The position numbers and the translations under genes were made by a program. This document shows, in pieces, positions 17,275-26,209 of a stretch of DNA of 32,874 nt (position 1 is the stretch's first letter; every line of letters begins with the position of its first letter). The stretch is from Granulosicoccus sp. (GTDB lineage Bacteria; Pseudomonadota; Gammaproteobacteria; Granulosicoccales; Granulosicoccaceae), in contig JABDKN010000257.1 in NCBI GenBank assembly GCA_013002205.1, positions 1-32,874 of the forward strand, in the 5' to 3' direction. The notes beneath the pieces are model-generated. The model was given only the letters and a program-made list of their open reading frames with translations, was not told the origin of the DNA and searched no databases.

Positions 17275-18372
17275 ATGTCACGACGTCATTTCCTGAAAAC
17301 AGGTGCCGGTGCAGCAGGTGCTGCCGCGGTTGCAGGCTCCGGACTCATTACCTCTGCACCCGCCCTATCGCAGGGCCGGGAGAAGCTGGTCATGGTCACC
17401 ACCTGGGGCCGAGGCCTGGCGGGTGTATTCGACGCGGCTCAGCGCGTCGCCGATTCGGTCAATGCCATGTCCGACGGTACGCTGGAGATCGAAATCAAGG
17501 CGCAGGGTGAACTGGTATCCGGTCTGCCGGCGGTCTTCGATGCCGTCACCACTGGCCAGGCTGATATGTACCACGGCGCGGACTATTACTATGTCGGCCA
17601 GCATCCGGCGTTTGCCTTCTTTACGGCCGTACCCTTCGGCATGACGGCCATCGAGTTGAACAACTGGTATTACCACATGGGTGGCCACGAGATGCACCGG
17701 GAGCTGGGTGAGGAATTCGGCCTGGTCTCATTTCTGGCCGGTAACACCGGCGCACAGGCCGGTGGCTGGTTCCGCAAGGAAATCAGCAGCGCTGACGACT
17801 TCAAGGGCCTGAAATTCAGGATGCCCGGACTCGGAGGTGCGGCACTGGGCAAGCTCGGCGCCTCGGTGCAGACCATTGCCGGTTCCGAGGTCTACCAGGC
17901 GCTGGCCTCGGGTGCCATCGACGGTACCGAGTGGATCGGCCCCTGGGCTGACGAGAAGGCGGGTTTCCAGGAAATCACCAAGTTCTTCTATACCTCTGGT
18001 TTCCATGAGCCGGGCGCGGGCCTGAGTTGCGCCGTCAATGCCGATCGCTGGGCCTCGCTCAAGCCTCATCACCAGAAGATGATCGAGATTGCCTGCGGAG
18101 ACGCCAATTCCTGGAATCTGCACCAGTACCTGGCCAACAATTCCCTGGCCCTGGACCGGCTGGTTGCCGGTGGTGTACAGACACTGGAATTCCCGGATTC
18201 GGTGTGGGATGCGTTTGGTGCAGCCTCCAGGGAAGTACTGGACGAGAACATGGATGACGAGTTCTTTGCCAGGGTCCACGATTCGGTCATGCAAAGCATG
18301 AAGCTTTCCTCGCGCTGGGCTGGCTTGTCAGACGGTGCCTACACGCGTCAGCGGGATCGCGTACTCGGATAA
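17275..18372 (+). CDS. TRAP transporter substrate-binding protein, TakP (2-oxo acid) type
   Basis: This 365-residue periplasmic binding protein delivers substrate to the TRAP permease. It begins with a twin-arginine-like signal (MSRRHFLKTGAGAAGAAAVA) ending near SAPALSQ. The mature protein strongly resembles TakP: GADYYYVGQHPAFAFFTAVP, GNTGAQAGGWFRKEI, KFRMPGLGGAALGKLGA, DGTEWIGPW and FYTSGFHEPGAG. TakP of Rhodobacter binds pyruvate and other 2-oxo acids with Na+, so such acids are the most likely ligands. That specificity is inferred. The ATG is preceded by AAGAGA. The two membrane-subunit genes follow after 150 bases. Confidence 0.92.
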   Translation: MSRRHFLKTGAGAAGAAAVAGSGLITSAPALSQGREKLVMVTTWGRGLAGVFDAAQRVADSVNAMSDGTLEIEIKAQGELVSGLPAVFDAVTTGQADMYHGADYYYVGQHPAFAFFTAVPFGMTAIELNNWYYHMGGHEMHRELGEEFGLVSFLAGNTGAQAGGWFRKEISSADDFKGLKFRMPGLGGAALGKLGASVQTIAGSEVYQALASGAIDGTEWIGPWADEKAGFQEITKFFYTSGFHEPGAGLSCAVNADRWASLKPHHQKMIEIACGDANSWNLHQYLANNSLALDRLVAGGVQTLEFPDSVWDAFGAASREVLDENMDDEFFARVHDSVMQSMKLSSRWAGLSDGAYTRQRDRVLG

Positions 18373-18463
18373 TCCGGGAGGCGTTCCAGCTGGGTGATGT
18401 AATCGCCGCAACACCAGGTCACGGTCCGATTGTCCGCCATGGTGCGGATAGTCACCGGTCGTG

Positions 18464-18477
18464 CAGGCCCGGGCCTG
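18464..18477. repeat. 14-base palindrome between binding-protein and permease genes
   Basis: CAGGCCCGGGCCTG is a perfect palindrome inside the 150-base gap between the TRAP binding-protein gene and the permease genes. Its right side also pairs with CACCAGG at 18412-18418, so a larger RNA stem is possible. It may stabilise the upstream message or attenuate downstream expression, a common way to make more binding protein than permease. No T-run follows. Confidence 0.3.
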
Positions 18478-18522
18478 GTGTGGCAAAGACTGTTTTCCTG
18501 ACAGGAGTTCGAGGAGGCCCGC

Positions 18523-19611
18523 TTGGCGACACTTCTATCGATTTTAACTGGGCTGGTTAACGGTTTTGTGGACCTGGCGATGCTGCCGTGGACCATCTGG
18601 CAGTGGTTTCACATGGACGTGCTCAAGGAGCGCATGGTGGCACTGACGCTGGCCGGTAAATCGCCGGAATTTCTGTACATGATGCTCAGTCTGGTGTTGC
18701 TGCTGGTGCTGCTGGGCCTGCTGAGCCGGCGATTTCTCAAGGCCACGGTACTGACGCTGGAATCGTTCAATCGCACCATCGGCCAGCTGAGCGCCTGGTT
18801 CGTGTTGCTGATGATGCTGCAGCAAGTCCTGATCATCATCATGGGTCAGGTGTTTCGCGGTAACGAGTTGTTGTTCTCACCGTTCGGCCTGCAGTTGTCC
18901 AACGCCGAGCTGCAATGGCTCTCCGGCCAGCTCAAATTCTACAACGCCATACTGATCACCTTCGCATCGGCATACACTTTCATCGAAGGCGGTCATGTGC
19001 GGGTCGATCTGGTTTACGGTAACCTGGGTTACCGGGCCCAGCGACTGATTGATCTGCTCGGGGCCATCTTTTTCATGCTGCCAACCACCATCCTGCTGTG
19101 GTGGTTTGCCTGGCCGCTGGCGACCAACTCGATCTTTGCCCAGCGTCCGATGAATATCTTTTCTGACAAGGCCAGTTGGCGCGGGGTGCGACTGGAAACC
19201 TCCGGTACGGCTGAATTCACCTGGGTGTGGGCGTTCAAGGTATTGATCCTGGTGTTTGCGGCTCTGTTGTTTATACAAGCGGTGGCCTTCCTGTTGCGCA
19301 ACCTGTGGGCACTGCTGGCGCGCGACGAAGAGATCGAGTCACACCCGGCCGATCCGCTCGACGCCGGACCACCCGAGCCGGAGCCGGACATCCACCTCGG
19401 CAAGCCACTGGAGGCCGGGCAGGTGGAGCGCTCGATGAGCCAGCCACCGCCGGGCAGTGCCAGTGCCCAGCTGGCCAGCGTACGCAGTGCCGAAAGTGCA
19501 CGTCGGCGAGACCGGACAGGGGCCCCCAAGCGCGCCAATCCCACCGGCGGGCTGGCAGTGCCATCGCTGGCGCCAGCCGGTAGTCGCCACCACCCGACAG
19601 GAGATCGATGA
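18523..19611 (+). CDS. TRAP transporter small permease subunit (DctQ), enlarged
   Basis: The DctQ-type subunit pairs with DctM in the inner membrane. The TTG at 18523 is the best start because GAGGAGG ends five bases before it. The 362-residue protein has about six hydrophobic segments (around 10-30, 53-68, 88-108, 138-157, 172-195 and 233-255), whereas usual DctQ has four and about 160-200 residues. The DctQ core is recognisable in FASAYTFIEGGHVRVDLVYG and GYRAQRLIDLLGAIFFMLP. Residues 265-362 form a Pro/Ser/Arg-rich polar tail that looks disordered. The stop is one base before the DctM ATG. Confidence 0.85.
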   Translation: MATLLSILTGLVNGFVDLAMLPWTIWQWFHMDVLKERMVALTLAGKSPEFLYMMLSLVLLLVLLGLLSRRFLKATVLTLESFNRTIGQLSAWFVLLMMLQQVLIIIMGQVFRGNELLFSPFGLQLSNAELQWLSGQLKFYNAILITFASAYTFIEGGHVRVDLVYGNLGYRAQRLIDLLGAIFFMLPTTILLWWFAWPLATNSIFAQRPMNIFSDKASWRGVRLETSGTAEFTWVWAFKVLILVFAALLFIQAVAFLLRNLWALLARDEEIESHPADPLDAGPPEPEPDIHLGKPLEAGQVERSMSQPPPGSASAQLASVRSAESARRRDRTGAPKRANPTGGLAVPSLAPAGSRHHPTGDR

Positions 19612-19612
19612 C

Positions 19613-21715
19613 ATGATCTTCGGTCTGGATGGCGTTGAAATTTCGCTGATCATCACCTTCACCTGCCTGTTCATCGGCATCCTGTCGGGTTTTCCGGTGG
19701 CCTTTGCCATTGCCGGTTCGGCGATCATCAGCTTTGCCATCATCGCGCTGATGAGCCATGGCGGGCTGCTGTATACCCTTGCTGAGGGTGCAGAGGGCAG
19801 CCGCATGATTCCCGTGCTGCCCCAGGGCTGGGACGGCGCCTTTCTGTCCACACTGTCGACCTGGTCCGGTGGGGTGTTTTCGCGTGCCTTCGGCGGTAAT
19901 GTGGAAACCCTGCTGGCAGTGCCGTTGTTCGTCCTGATGGGTATCGCGCTGGAGCGTTCCCGCATTGCCGAAGATCTGTTGACGACCATGGCACGCACCT
20001 TCGGTACCCTGCCGGGCGGGCTGGCCATTTCCGTGGTACTGGTCGGTACCCTGCTGGCGGCCAGCACCGGCGTGGTCGGTGCCACCGTGGTGACTATGGG
20101 CCTGATTGCACTGCCCACCATGCTGCGTGCCGGATATTCGAAGCCTCTGGCCACCGGTGTCATCGCCACCTCGGGCACCTTGGGACAGATCATTCCGCCG
20201 TCCATCGTGATCGTGCTGCTGGGCTCCATCGTCGGTGACATGTATTCCATCGGGCAGGAGAACCGGGCCAGGGAACTTGGTCAGACGGTCATGCAGATGC
20301 TCGGTGAACCGGCCGTCCTGTCCACCGGTACACTGTTCAAGGCTGCGTTCATTCCCGGCGTCGTGCTGGCCTTCATGTATGCCCTGTATGCGCTGTGCTA
20401 TGCATTGTTCAACCCCAAGGCGGCGCCGCCCATCGAACTCGAGGATCCCCACCCCGATGCATTTCACATAGCTGCTCATTATGGGCACCGCACCGGGCTG
20501 CTGGTCCTGCTGAGCATCGGGCCGCTGGTGCTGTTGTCGGCTGGCTGGATCGTGCTGGCAAAGCTGGGAATCGTCAGCGCCCAGGATACCGTTGGCGACA
20601 CCGGACTGGTATCGCACGGAACGGCGGCGCTCGTCGTGGGGTCGCTGTTCATACTGTTGCTGGCACTGGCGCTGCAGCCCCAGTACAGTCGCCGACCGAT
20701 TCTGCTCGGTATTGCAGGCGTCATCGGCTATGTGCTGGTGGATGTGTACCTGCTCGATCTGAACGACACGGCCGGTGTCCGGTTTCTCGACTATGCAGTG
20801 CCACTGCTGCTGATACTGTACGGGCTCAAGGCCGCCATCAACCGGCTGGCGAATATCGATGTACTGCGCGTGGTTTCACCGCCGGTCATCCTGATCGTTT
20901 CGGTGCTCGGCTCGATACTCGGGGGTGTGACCAGCCCGACACCGGCGGCGGCCCTGGGTGCCGCCGGGGCGATCATGCTGGCAGCCGCGCGCCTGTCCGA
21001 AAACGACCGGAGTGCCACGAGAGTCATCCTCTGGGCTGCATTTGCGGTGATCATTCTGCTGCTGATGCGCGGCAATTTCGACCTGCGCATGACACTTGAC
21101 GAGGTCACGCTGGAGAATCGCATTGCTGTCTGGGTGTCCATCATCGCGTATCACATGGCCGTGTTCGGACTGCTGTATTCCTGCGTGGTACTGGTGAACA
21201 AGAAAGTCATGTCGCCGGTGGTCCGGGAAACGACCAAGGTCACCTGCATGGTGTTCATGATCCTGATCGCCTCCCTGTTCCTGAGTCTGTCCATTCGCGC
21301 CTACGGTGGTGAGCACTACATACAGGAGGTGCTGCGCAGTATCGAGGATCCGCGCACCCTCTTGCTGGTGGTGATGGGTGTGCTGTTCCTGCTCGGTTTC
21401 GTCCTGGACTTCATCGAGATCATTTTCATCGTCATCCCGATCGTCGGTCCGGTGATCTATGCGGCAGACCCTGCGTTGATGCCACCGGAATGGATCACCA
21501 TACTGATCGCTGTGAATCTGCAGACCTCCTTCATCACGCCACCCTTCGGATTCGCCCTGTTCTACCTGCGCGGCGTGGCGCCACCGTCAGTGACTACCGG
21601 CGATATCTATCGGGGTATCTGGCCCTTTGTGCTGATTCAGGTAGCCGGTCTCGTGCTGCTGTGGAATTTCCCTCAGATAACCACATTCCTGCCCGACATC
21701 CTGCCAGCTAACTGA
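19613..21715 (+). CDS. TRAP transporter large permease subunit (DctM), enlarged
   Basis: DctM is the ion-coupled transport subunit. The family signature is clear: GVVGATVVTMGLIALPTMLR, ATGVIATSGTLGQIIPPSIV, then in the second half SVLGSILGGVTSPTPAAALG, GFVLDFIEIIFIVIPIVGPV and NLQTSFITPPFGFALFYLRG. The protein has 700 residues where about 430 is common. The extra length lies mainly in a central insertion (about 290-420) with roughly four more hydrophobic segments, and in the 465-545 stretch. The ATG at 19613 follows AGGAG and the DctQ stop. The frame is open upstream to 19457, but that part overlaps dctQ and is not hydrophobic. Confidence 0.92.
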   Translation: MIFGLDGVEISLIITFTCLFIGILSGFPVAFAIAGSAIISFAIIALMSHGGLLYTLAEGAEGSRMIPVLPQGWDGAFLSTLSTWSGGVFSRAFGGNVETLLAVPLFVLMGIALERSRIAEDLLTTMARTFGTLPGGLAISVVLVGTLLAASTGVVGATVVTMGLIALPTMLRAGYSKPLATGVIATSGTLGQIIPPSIVIVLLGSIVGDMYSIGQENRARELGQTVMQMLGEPAVLSTGTLFKAAFIPGVVLAFMYALYALCYALFNPKAAPPIELEDPHPDAFHIAAHYGHRTGLLVLLSIGPLVLLSAGWIVLAKLGIVSAQDTVGDTGLVSHGTAALVVGSLFILLLALALQPQYSRRPILLGIAGVIGYVLVDVYLLDLNDTAGVRFLDYAVPLLLILYGLKAAINRLANIDVLRVVSPPVILIVSVLGSILGGVTSPTPAAALGAAGAIMLAAARLSENDRSATRVILWAAFAVIILLLMRGNFDLRMTLDEVTLENRIAVWVSIIAYHMAVFGLLYSCVVLVNKKVMSPVVRETTKVTCMVFMILIASLFLSLSIRAYGGEHYIQEVLRSIEDPRTLLLVVMGVLFLLGFVLDFIEIIFIVIPIVGPVIYAADPALMPPEWITILIAVNLQTSFITPPFGFALFYLRGVAPPSVTTGDIYRGIWPFVLIQVAGLVLLWNFPQITTFLPDILPAN

Positions 21716-21744
21716 GGGCGTCCGGGACGGCGCGGCTGCGAGGT

Positions 21745-24700
21745 TCAACCCACTTTTTTCATCATCTCGATCGTCGCTGCGCGATTGGCAGCCCGTCGAT
21801 CAGCCTCGACCTTGCCAGCGGCGTCCAGTCTGAGCGTGGCACGCCGATCGCCGAGTTTGTCCTTCAGTGCCCGTCGCTCAAGGCTCTGCTGATAGCGGAA
21901 GATGGCACGTGAGTTCATCTGATAGATACTGACCGGCGAGATCTGCACCTGGGCGGAATCCACCTCGATGGACTCGCCCGGCCGCACCGCAGCGACTGCA
22001 GGTGCCTGGCCTGTCGTCCGTTCCTGCGCTGCGGGCCTTTCCGTGCGACGCTCTTCGATGACTTCCACCGAGCCTGTCAGGTCCATGCGAACGATGTCGC
22101 CAGTCTTCAGGCGCTGGCAGACACCGTTGACACCGACGATCGCTGGCAGATCGTATTCGCGGGCGACGATGGCCGCATGGCTGAGCCAGCCACCCACTTC
22201 TGTAATGATGCCGCGTGCCTGTGAAAACAGCGGATACCAGGTCGGATCGGTCATCCTGGCAACCAGAATCTCCCCTTCCTTGAACGTGTTGATCTGGTCG
22301 ATGTCAGTGATCACCCTGACCGTGCCCATCACTTCATGTTCGCCGGCAACGCGCTTGCCGGCGAGGTCCGTTTGCACGATGGCATCCGGGCGCGTACCGG
22401 TCAGCATGTCGATGCGTTCCAGATCGCTGATGGACAGTGAGGCAGGAAGCTGCAGCGACTTCCAGGCCATGGACGCTTCGAAGCGTCTGTCGGCAACCTG
22501 GCTCAGTACCAGGCGCTGTGCCGAATCGGCCAGCTGGACCGCTTCGCCGATGTGCAACTGGAAGATCCGACCATCAAGCTGACACTTGGTATCGATGGCC
22601 AGCAGTAAGCGGCGGATCTGCGCAAGTTCGATCAGGCAATAGTGCTTGGCCTCTTCTTTCAGGCGCATGAAGTTGCGGGCACGTTGTACCGTAATCGACA
22701 GAACCCTGCTGTCGGGCAGCGCGTTATCACCAGCCTGCGAATCCGGCTTGTCAGCATCACCGGCATGCGGCACCGTCGATACCGACCGCTCGATGTACTG
22801 TCTGACCAGATCCATGTCTTCACTGAAGCGCGGCTCTGACAGCTCATAGTCCAGTGGTGCCCGATGCCCGAATATCAACAGAAATTCCTCGATGCTCTCG
22901 CGGCTGACGGTATGGCGATTCAACAGCGACATTGCATGGCTGACGACGGTCTCCTCCGCATCATTGAGAAACTGAGTCGGCTCAAGGTTTGCGGCCCCCA
23001 GCTTGTCGAGAGCGGTTTTCATGTGGAAGTCGGCACTGATATTGATCAGCTCGGCGGCGCAGTAAGTCTGCTCCACAAAACGATCCACCCAGGCCTCCAG
23101 CAGGGCGGTAGCAGCCTCCAGGGTCAGCCGGTCCATGTCGATGGCGTTGCGTTCGATCATCTCGGACTGGAACTGCGGCAGGAATTCGGTACGGAACTGC
23201 TCCTCGGTGGCTTCGGCATTGCGTGCCAGCCTGAATGAGGCCAGTGCACCGGGGCCTTTGCCCAGGCGGCGCCTCTCTTCCTGCTTGTTCACGTAAGTCC
23301 AGCCGAATACCGTATTGATGTAGGGCATCGAGCGGTAGTGGACATTATAGGGAATACCCAGCATCTGGCACGCCAGATCCGTACTGCCACCGGCAGACCA
23401 CAGACGCTCCATGAAATCTGCACTGAAGGGTGTAGGCCGTGGCAACAGTTCGGACAATTCACTTTGAACGTAGACAGGATCGTCCGCATCGATCTTCTCA
23501 CTGCCGCGCAAGCGCTTGCGCTGACCCAGCAGATTCTTCAATAGCTTGCCGCGTTCGCTCTCGGCAAGGTTTTTCAGGGAGTTGCCGGAGGCCACCGAAC
23601 GCGTGATGTCACGTGCCTGCAGCAGGTAGAACTTGCCGCGGGCGTAGGCCCACTCGATGTCCTGGGGCTGCCCGAACAGGGTTTCCAGCTCCCGACCCAG
23701 TGCCAGCAGTGGTGACACATCGATCGGTGGCGTCTGAGTGCTGCTCGATTCCTCTTCCAGCAGCGCTCCGGTGAGCTTGCCATAGGCGAAGGTATCGGGT
23801 GTCACATTGCCACTGACCAGCTCTTCGCCCAGTCCGGTCACCATCTCCACCATCATGGCACCGGTGGTTGCCGGATGTTCGGTGAACATGACGCCGGCGA
23901 ATTCTGCCGGTACCATCTTCTGAATCACCACACCACCCTGGTCCATGTCAAAACTCTCGCCGATCTCGACGGTGGACTGCGTGTAGGCAGCTGAGCGTTC
24001 CGAACACAGGGACTGATAGACCTCCTTGACTGCAGATTCCAGTTCGTCTCGGCTGACGTTCAGGATCGACTCATAGACACCGGCAAAACTGCTGTCGGCT
24101 CCGTCTTCGTTGGCACCTGAGCTCCTGACGGCCACCTTGCCGGTATCGAGCTTATTCCACAGGCGGTTCAGCGTCTTGAACTGCGCCCTGGTGAGCAATG
24201 GTCTATCGGGTTTACGGCGAGTGCGATTGGTGATCACACTGGTGAACACGAAGCCATCGGGTACGTTGTAACCTGCTTCGATAAGCTGTCCAAGTCTAGT
24301 GGCCTTCTTGCCAGTGGACTCGGGCAGAAAGTGTGCCTGGGACAGGGGAATCAGGCCGGTGTCATCAATGGAATCCGTCTTGTCTGCACCGGCAGTGTCC
24401 CACTCCAGTGCATTGCCGATGACGCGGAACAGCACGCTCTGGGCAATCAGGAAGGCCATGCTGATGGCCAGGTACAGATTCACGGCAGCGCCCAGGCCCT
24501 GCAGCAGCCAGAACAGGGCAGCTCCACCGAGGATCAACAGCAGTGCCTTGCGCCTCGTTCGGACCGGGCTCTGTGACACCAGGACACCGACGAACAGGGC
24601 ACTGGCAAGTATCGGCAGTATCAGCAATGGATCAGGAGCGGAGGCTGATTCGAGCCACAGGAAAGTCTGTTCCCAGGCAACGCTGCTCTGGTTGACGGCG

Positions 24701-26196
24701 GAGTAGAACAGCAGCATCAGTGATAACTGAAACAAACTGGCAAGCATGTTGATGACAGGTCGGATCCTGTAACGTTTGTATAACTGTACGGTGGCCTCGG
24801 ACAGTGCGCGCGGATGATCCGACAGCTCATCCTTCAGGTCGGTGATACGGCCCGCCAGCGACTTCTGCACGCGCGTGTCGCGTTCAGCCTTGAGTGCCAA
24901 TGGCAGCAACGCCAGGCGAATCAACAGAACGACACCCAGCAGGGCGAGCACATAATGCCCGGTCAGCTCCACCATCTTGTCGAGCAGTGTACGCATCGGG
25001 GTGATGACGTAGCTGGCGAGGGTCAGTTGATCCTGTGTCTGCTTCCAGGCCTGGACATGCGCCCGCTCGCCGGACTTGGGAATGTAGTACTCGTGCGGAA
25101 CCGTGTATCGGCCCCGAAAATCCAGTCCGGCCCGTTCCAGTCTCAGTCCGATCAACTGTGAATAGAAGCAACTGCGCTTGTCATAGCAGGCGGCAATATA
25201 CGGAACGTCCTTAAGGCCGGCTATGCGTTCGGCAAGAGCCGGGCTGCTCAGTGCCCGCATGGTGATGTTGGTGGCACCCGGCAGATGTCCCTTGACGAAA
25301 TCATTGGGATAGCGCACATCGAGAAATTGGGCACCTTCTTCGGCAACCAGCTTGTGCACGTCCGGTGTGTCCAGCAGGACGTCCTTGTTCTTGAAATCGG
25401 GTAGCTGCCGGAGATCGTCCTTGGACAGGTCGATCTTGGACGACAGGGGTCTGGATTCGGTCAGCCATTTCTCATAGCCGCCCATCATGAAATTGCATTC
25501 CTTGCCTTGCTTGGTCAGTTCTTCGCACAGTTCTGAACTTCTGTTGCCTGAATAGCACAGTAGCAGTGTGCGTGTGTTCTCCGGAATCAGGGATGAACGC
25601 GCCAGCACGTCCGGGTAGCGTAAATGCGCCGCTCCCTCGATAGCCCCGGTTTCGAATTCCTCGTTTTCCCGCACGTCGATGATGTTCAGCGGCACATCGC
25701 TTTCCAGCCATTCCGCCAGGGTCTGGGTGGTGATACCTTGTGGATGGTCCAGCTGCTCGCTGAATGACAGCGTCTTCAGGCTGGTATCACCTACGGCTTC
25801 ACCGTTCTCGATCGACTTGCGCACGAGATTGGTGTGCAGTCGCTGATTCTTGGCATCGATGGAGCTGGTGTATTGCAGGACATTGGCTGCCAGCGATCCC
25901 AGCAGCATGATGCCGGACACACCGAGCAACAGCTTTCCGCCCAGTGAAGGACGCTTGTTCCTGGCCTTTGCCTTTTTCTTGGCCGACATGGCGAAGCCAC
26001 CGAATACGACGCTCAACAGGCCCAGCAGCTGTGCGACACTGGCAGAGAGGTTGATGACGAGGTCCGGTGATGGGATTGCCAGTGCCTGGGAGCTGTGCAG
26101 CAGCATGGCCAGGGCAATCAGGCTCATCGAGACGGTGATGGGTTGCCTGCAGCGCCGCCTTGCTCGAGCCCCGTATCTGTATATTATTATAGTCAT
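21745..26196 (-). CDS. Fusion protein: two rhodanese domains, YidC/Oxa1-like core, PEP-synthase/rifampin-phosphotransferase-like module
   Basis: A single uninterrupted 1483-residue frame. Residues 22-40 look like a signal segment (SSQALA), 48-70 a membrane helix, 72-82 a basic loop and 86-108 a helix. Rhodanese 1 (155-250) has the active loop CYSGNRS with C214. Rhodanese 2 (270-375) has C337 and C343 in CYDKRSC. Residues 411-597 match the YidC core: LIRLALLPLALKAER with R427 at the hydrophilic-groove position, the charged hairpin QLYKRYRIRPVINML, and five helices. Residues 615-865 are a PEP/pyruvate-type ATP-binding domain (VAVRSSGANEDGADSSFAGV, DIEWAYARGKFYLLQARDI). Residues 900-1290 carry rifampin-phosphotransferase-like motifs (ELLPRPTPFS, FGHRAPLDYELSEPRF). 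Residues 1305-1380 are the swivelling phosphohistidine domain with H1340 in GGWLSHAAIVARE. The ATG lies 13 bases after the kinase stop. The substrate is unknown. Confidence 0.9.
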   Translation of the reverse strand: MTIIIYRYGARARRRCRQPITVSMSLIALAMLLHSSQALAIPSPDLVINLSASVAQLLGLLSVVFGGFAMSAKKKAKARNKRPSLGGKLLLGVSGIMLLGSLAANVLQYTSSIDAKNQRLHTNLVRKSIENGEAVGDTSLKTLSFSEQLDHPQGITTQTLAEWLESDVPLNIIDVRENEEFETGAIEGAAHLRYPDVLARSSLIPENTRTLLLCYSGNRSSELCEELTKQGKECNFMMGGYEKWLTESRPLSSKIDLSKDDLRQLPDFKNKDVLLDTPDVHKLVAEEGAQFLDVRYPNDFVKGHLPGATNITMRALSSPALAERIAGLKDVPYIAACYDKRSCFYSQLIGLRLERAGLDFRGRYTVPHEYYIPKSGERAHVQAWKQTQDQLTLASYVITPMRTLLDKMVELTGHYVLALLGVVLLIRLALLPLALKAERDTRVQKSLAGRITDLKDELSDHPRALSEATVQLYKRYRIRPVINMLASLFQLSLMLLFYSAVNQSSVAWEQTFLWLESASAPDPLLILPILASALFVGVLVSQSPVRTRRKALLLILGGAALFWLLQGLGAAVNLYLAISMAFLIAQSVLFRVIGNALEWDTAGADKTDSIDDTGLIPLSQAHFLPESTGKKATRLGQLIEAGYNVPDGFVFTSVITNRTRRKPDRPLLTRAQFKTLNRLWNKLDTGKVAVRSSGANEDGADSSFAGVYESILNVSRDELESAVKEVYQSLCSERSAAYTQSTVEIGESFDMDQGGVVIQKMVPAEFAGVMFTEHPATTGAMMVEMVTGLGEELVSGNVTPDTFAYGKLTGALLEEESSSTQTPPIDVSPLLALGRELETLFGQPQDIEWAYARGKFYLLQARDITRSVASGNSLKNLAESERGKLLKNLLGQRKRLRGSEKIDADDPVYVQSELSELLPRPTPFSADFMERLWSAGGSTDLACQMLGIPYNVHYRSMPYINTVFGWTYVNKQEERRRLGKGPGALASFRLARNAEATEEQFRTEFLPQFQSEMIERNAIDMDRLTLEAATALLEAWVDRFVEQTYCAAELINISADFHMKTALDKLGAANLEPTQFLNDAEETVVSHAMSLLNRHTVSRESIEEFLLIFGHRAPLDYELSEPRFSEDMDLVRQYIERSVSTVPHAGDADKPDSQAGDNALPDSRVLSITVQRARNFMRLKEEAKHYCLIELAQIRRLLLAIDTKCQLDGRIFQLHIGEAVQLADSAQRLVLSQVADRRFEASMAWKSLQLPASLSISDLERIDMLTGTRPDAIVQTDLAGKRVAGEHEVMGTVRVITDIDQINTFKEGEILVARMTDPTWYPLFSQARGIITEVGGWLSHAAIVAREYDLPAIVGVNGVCQRLKTGDIVRMDLTGSVEVIEERRTERPAAQERTTGQAPAVAAVRPGESIEVDSAQVQISPVSIYQMNSRAIFRYQQSLERRALKDKLGDRRATLRLDAAGKVEADRRAANRAATIEMMKKVG

Positions 26197-26209
26197 GTCG
26201 TCTACTCGA

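Noticed and set aside
19271-20617. Long 448-residue open frame antisense to the TRAP permease genes
   Set aside because: Its His/Gln/Gly-rich low-complexity composition is what antisense of membrane-protein codons gives, and it overlaps two clear genes.
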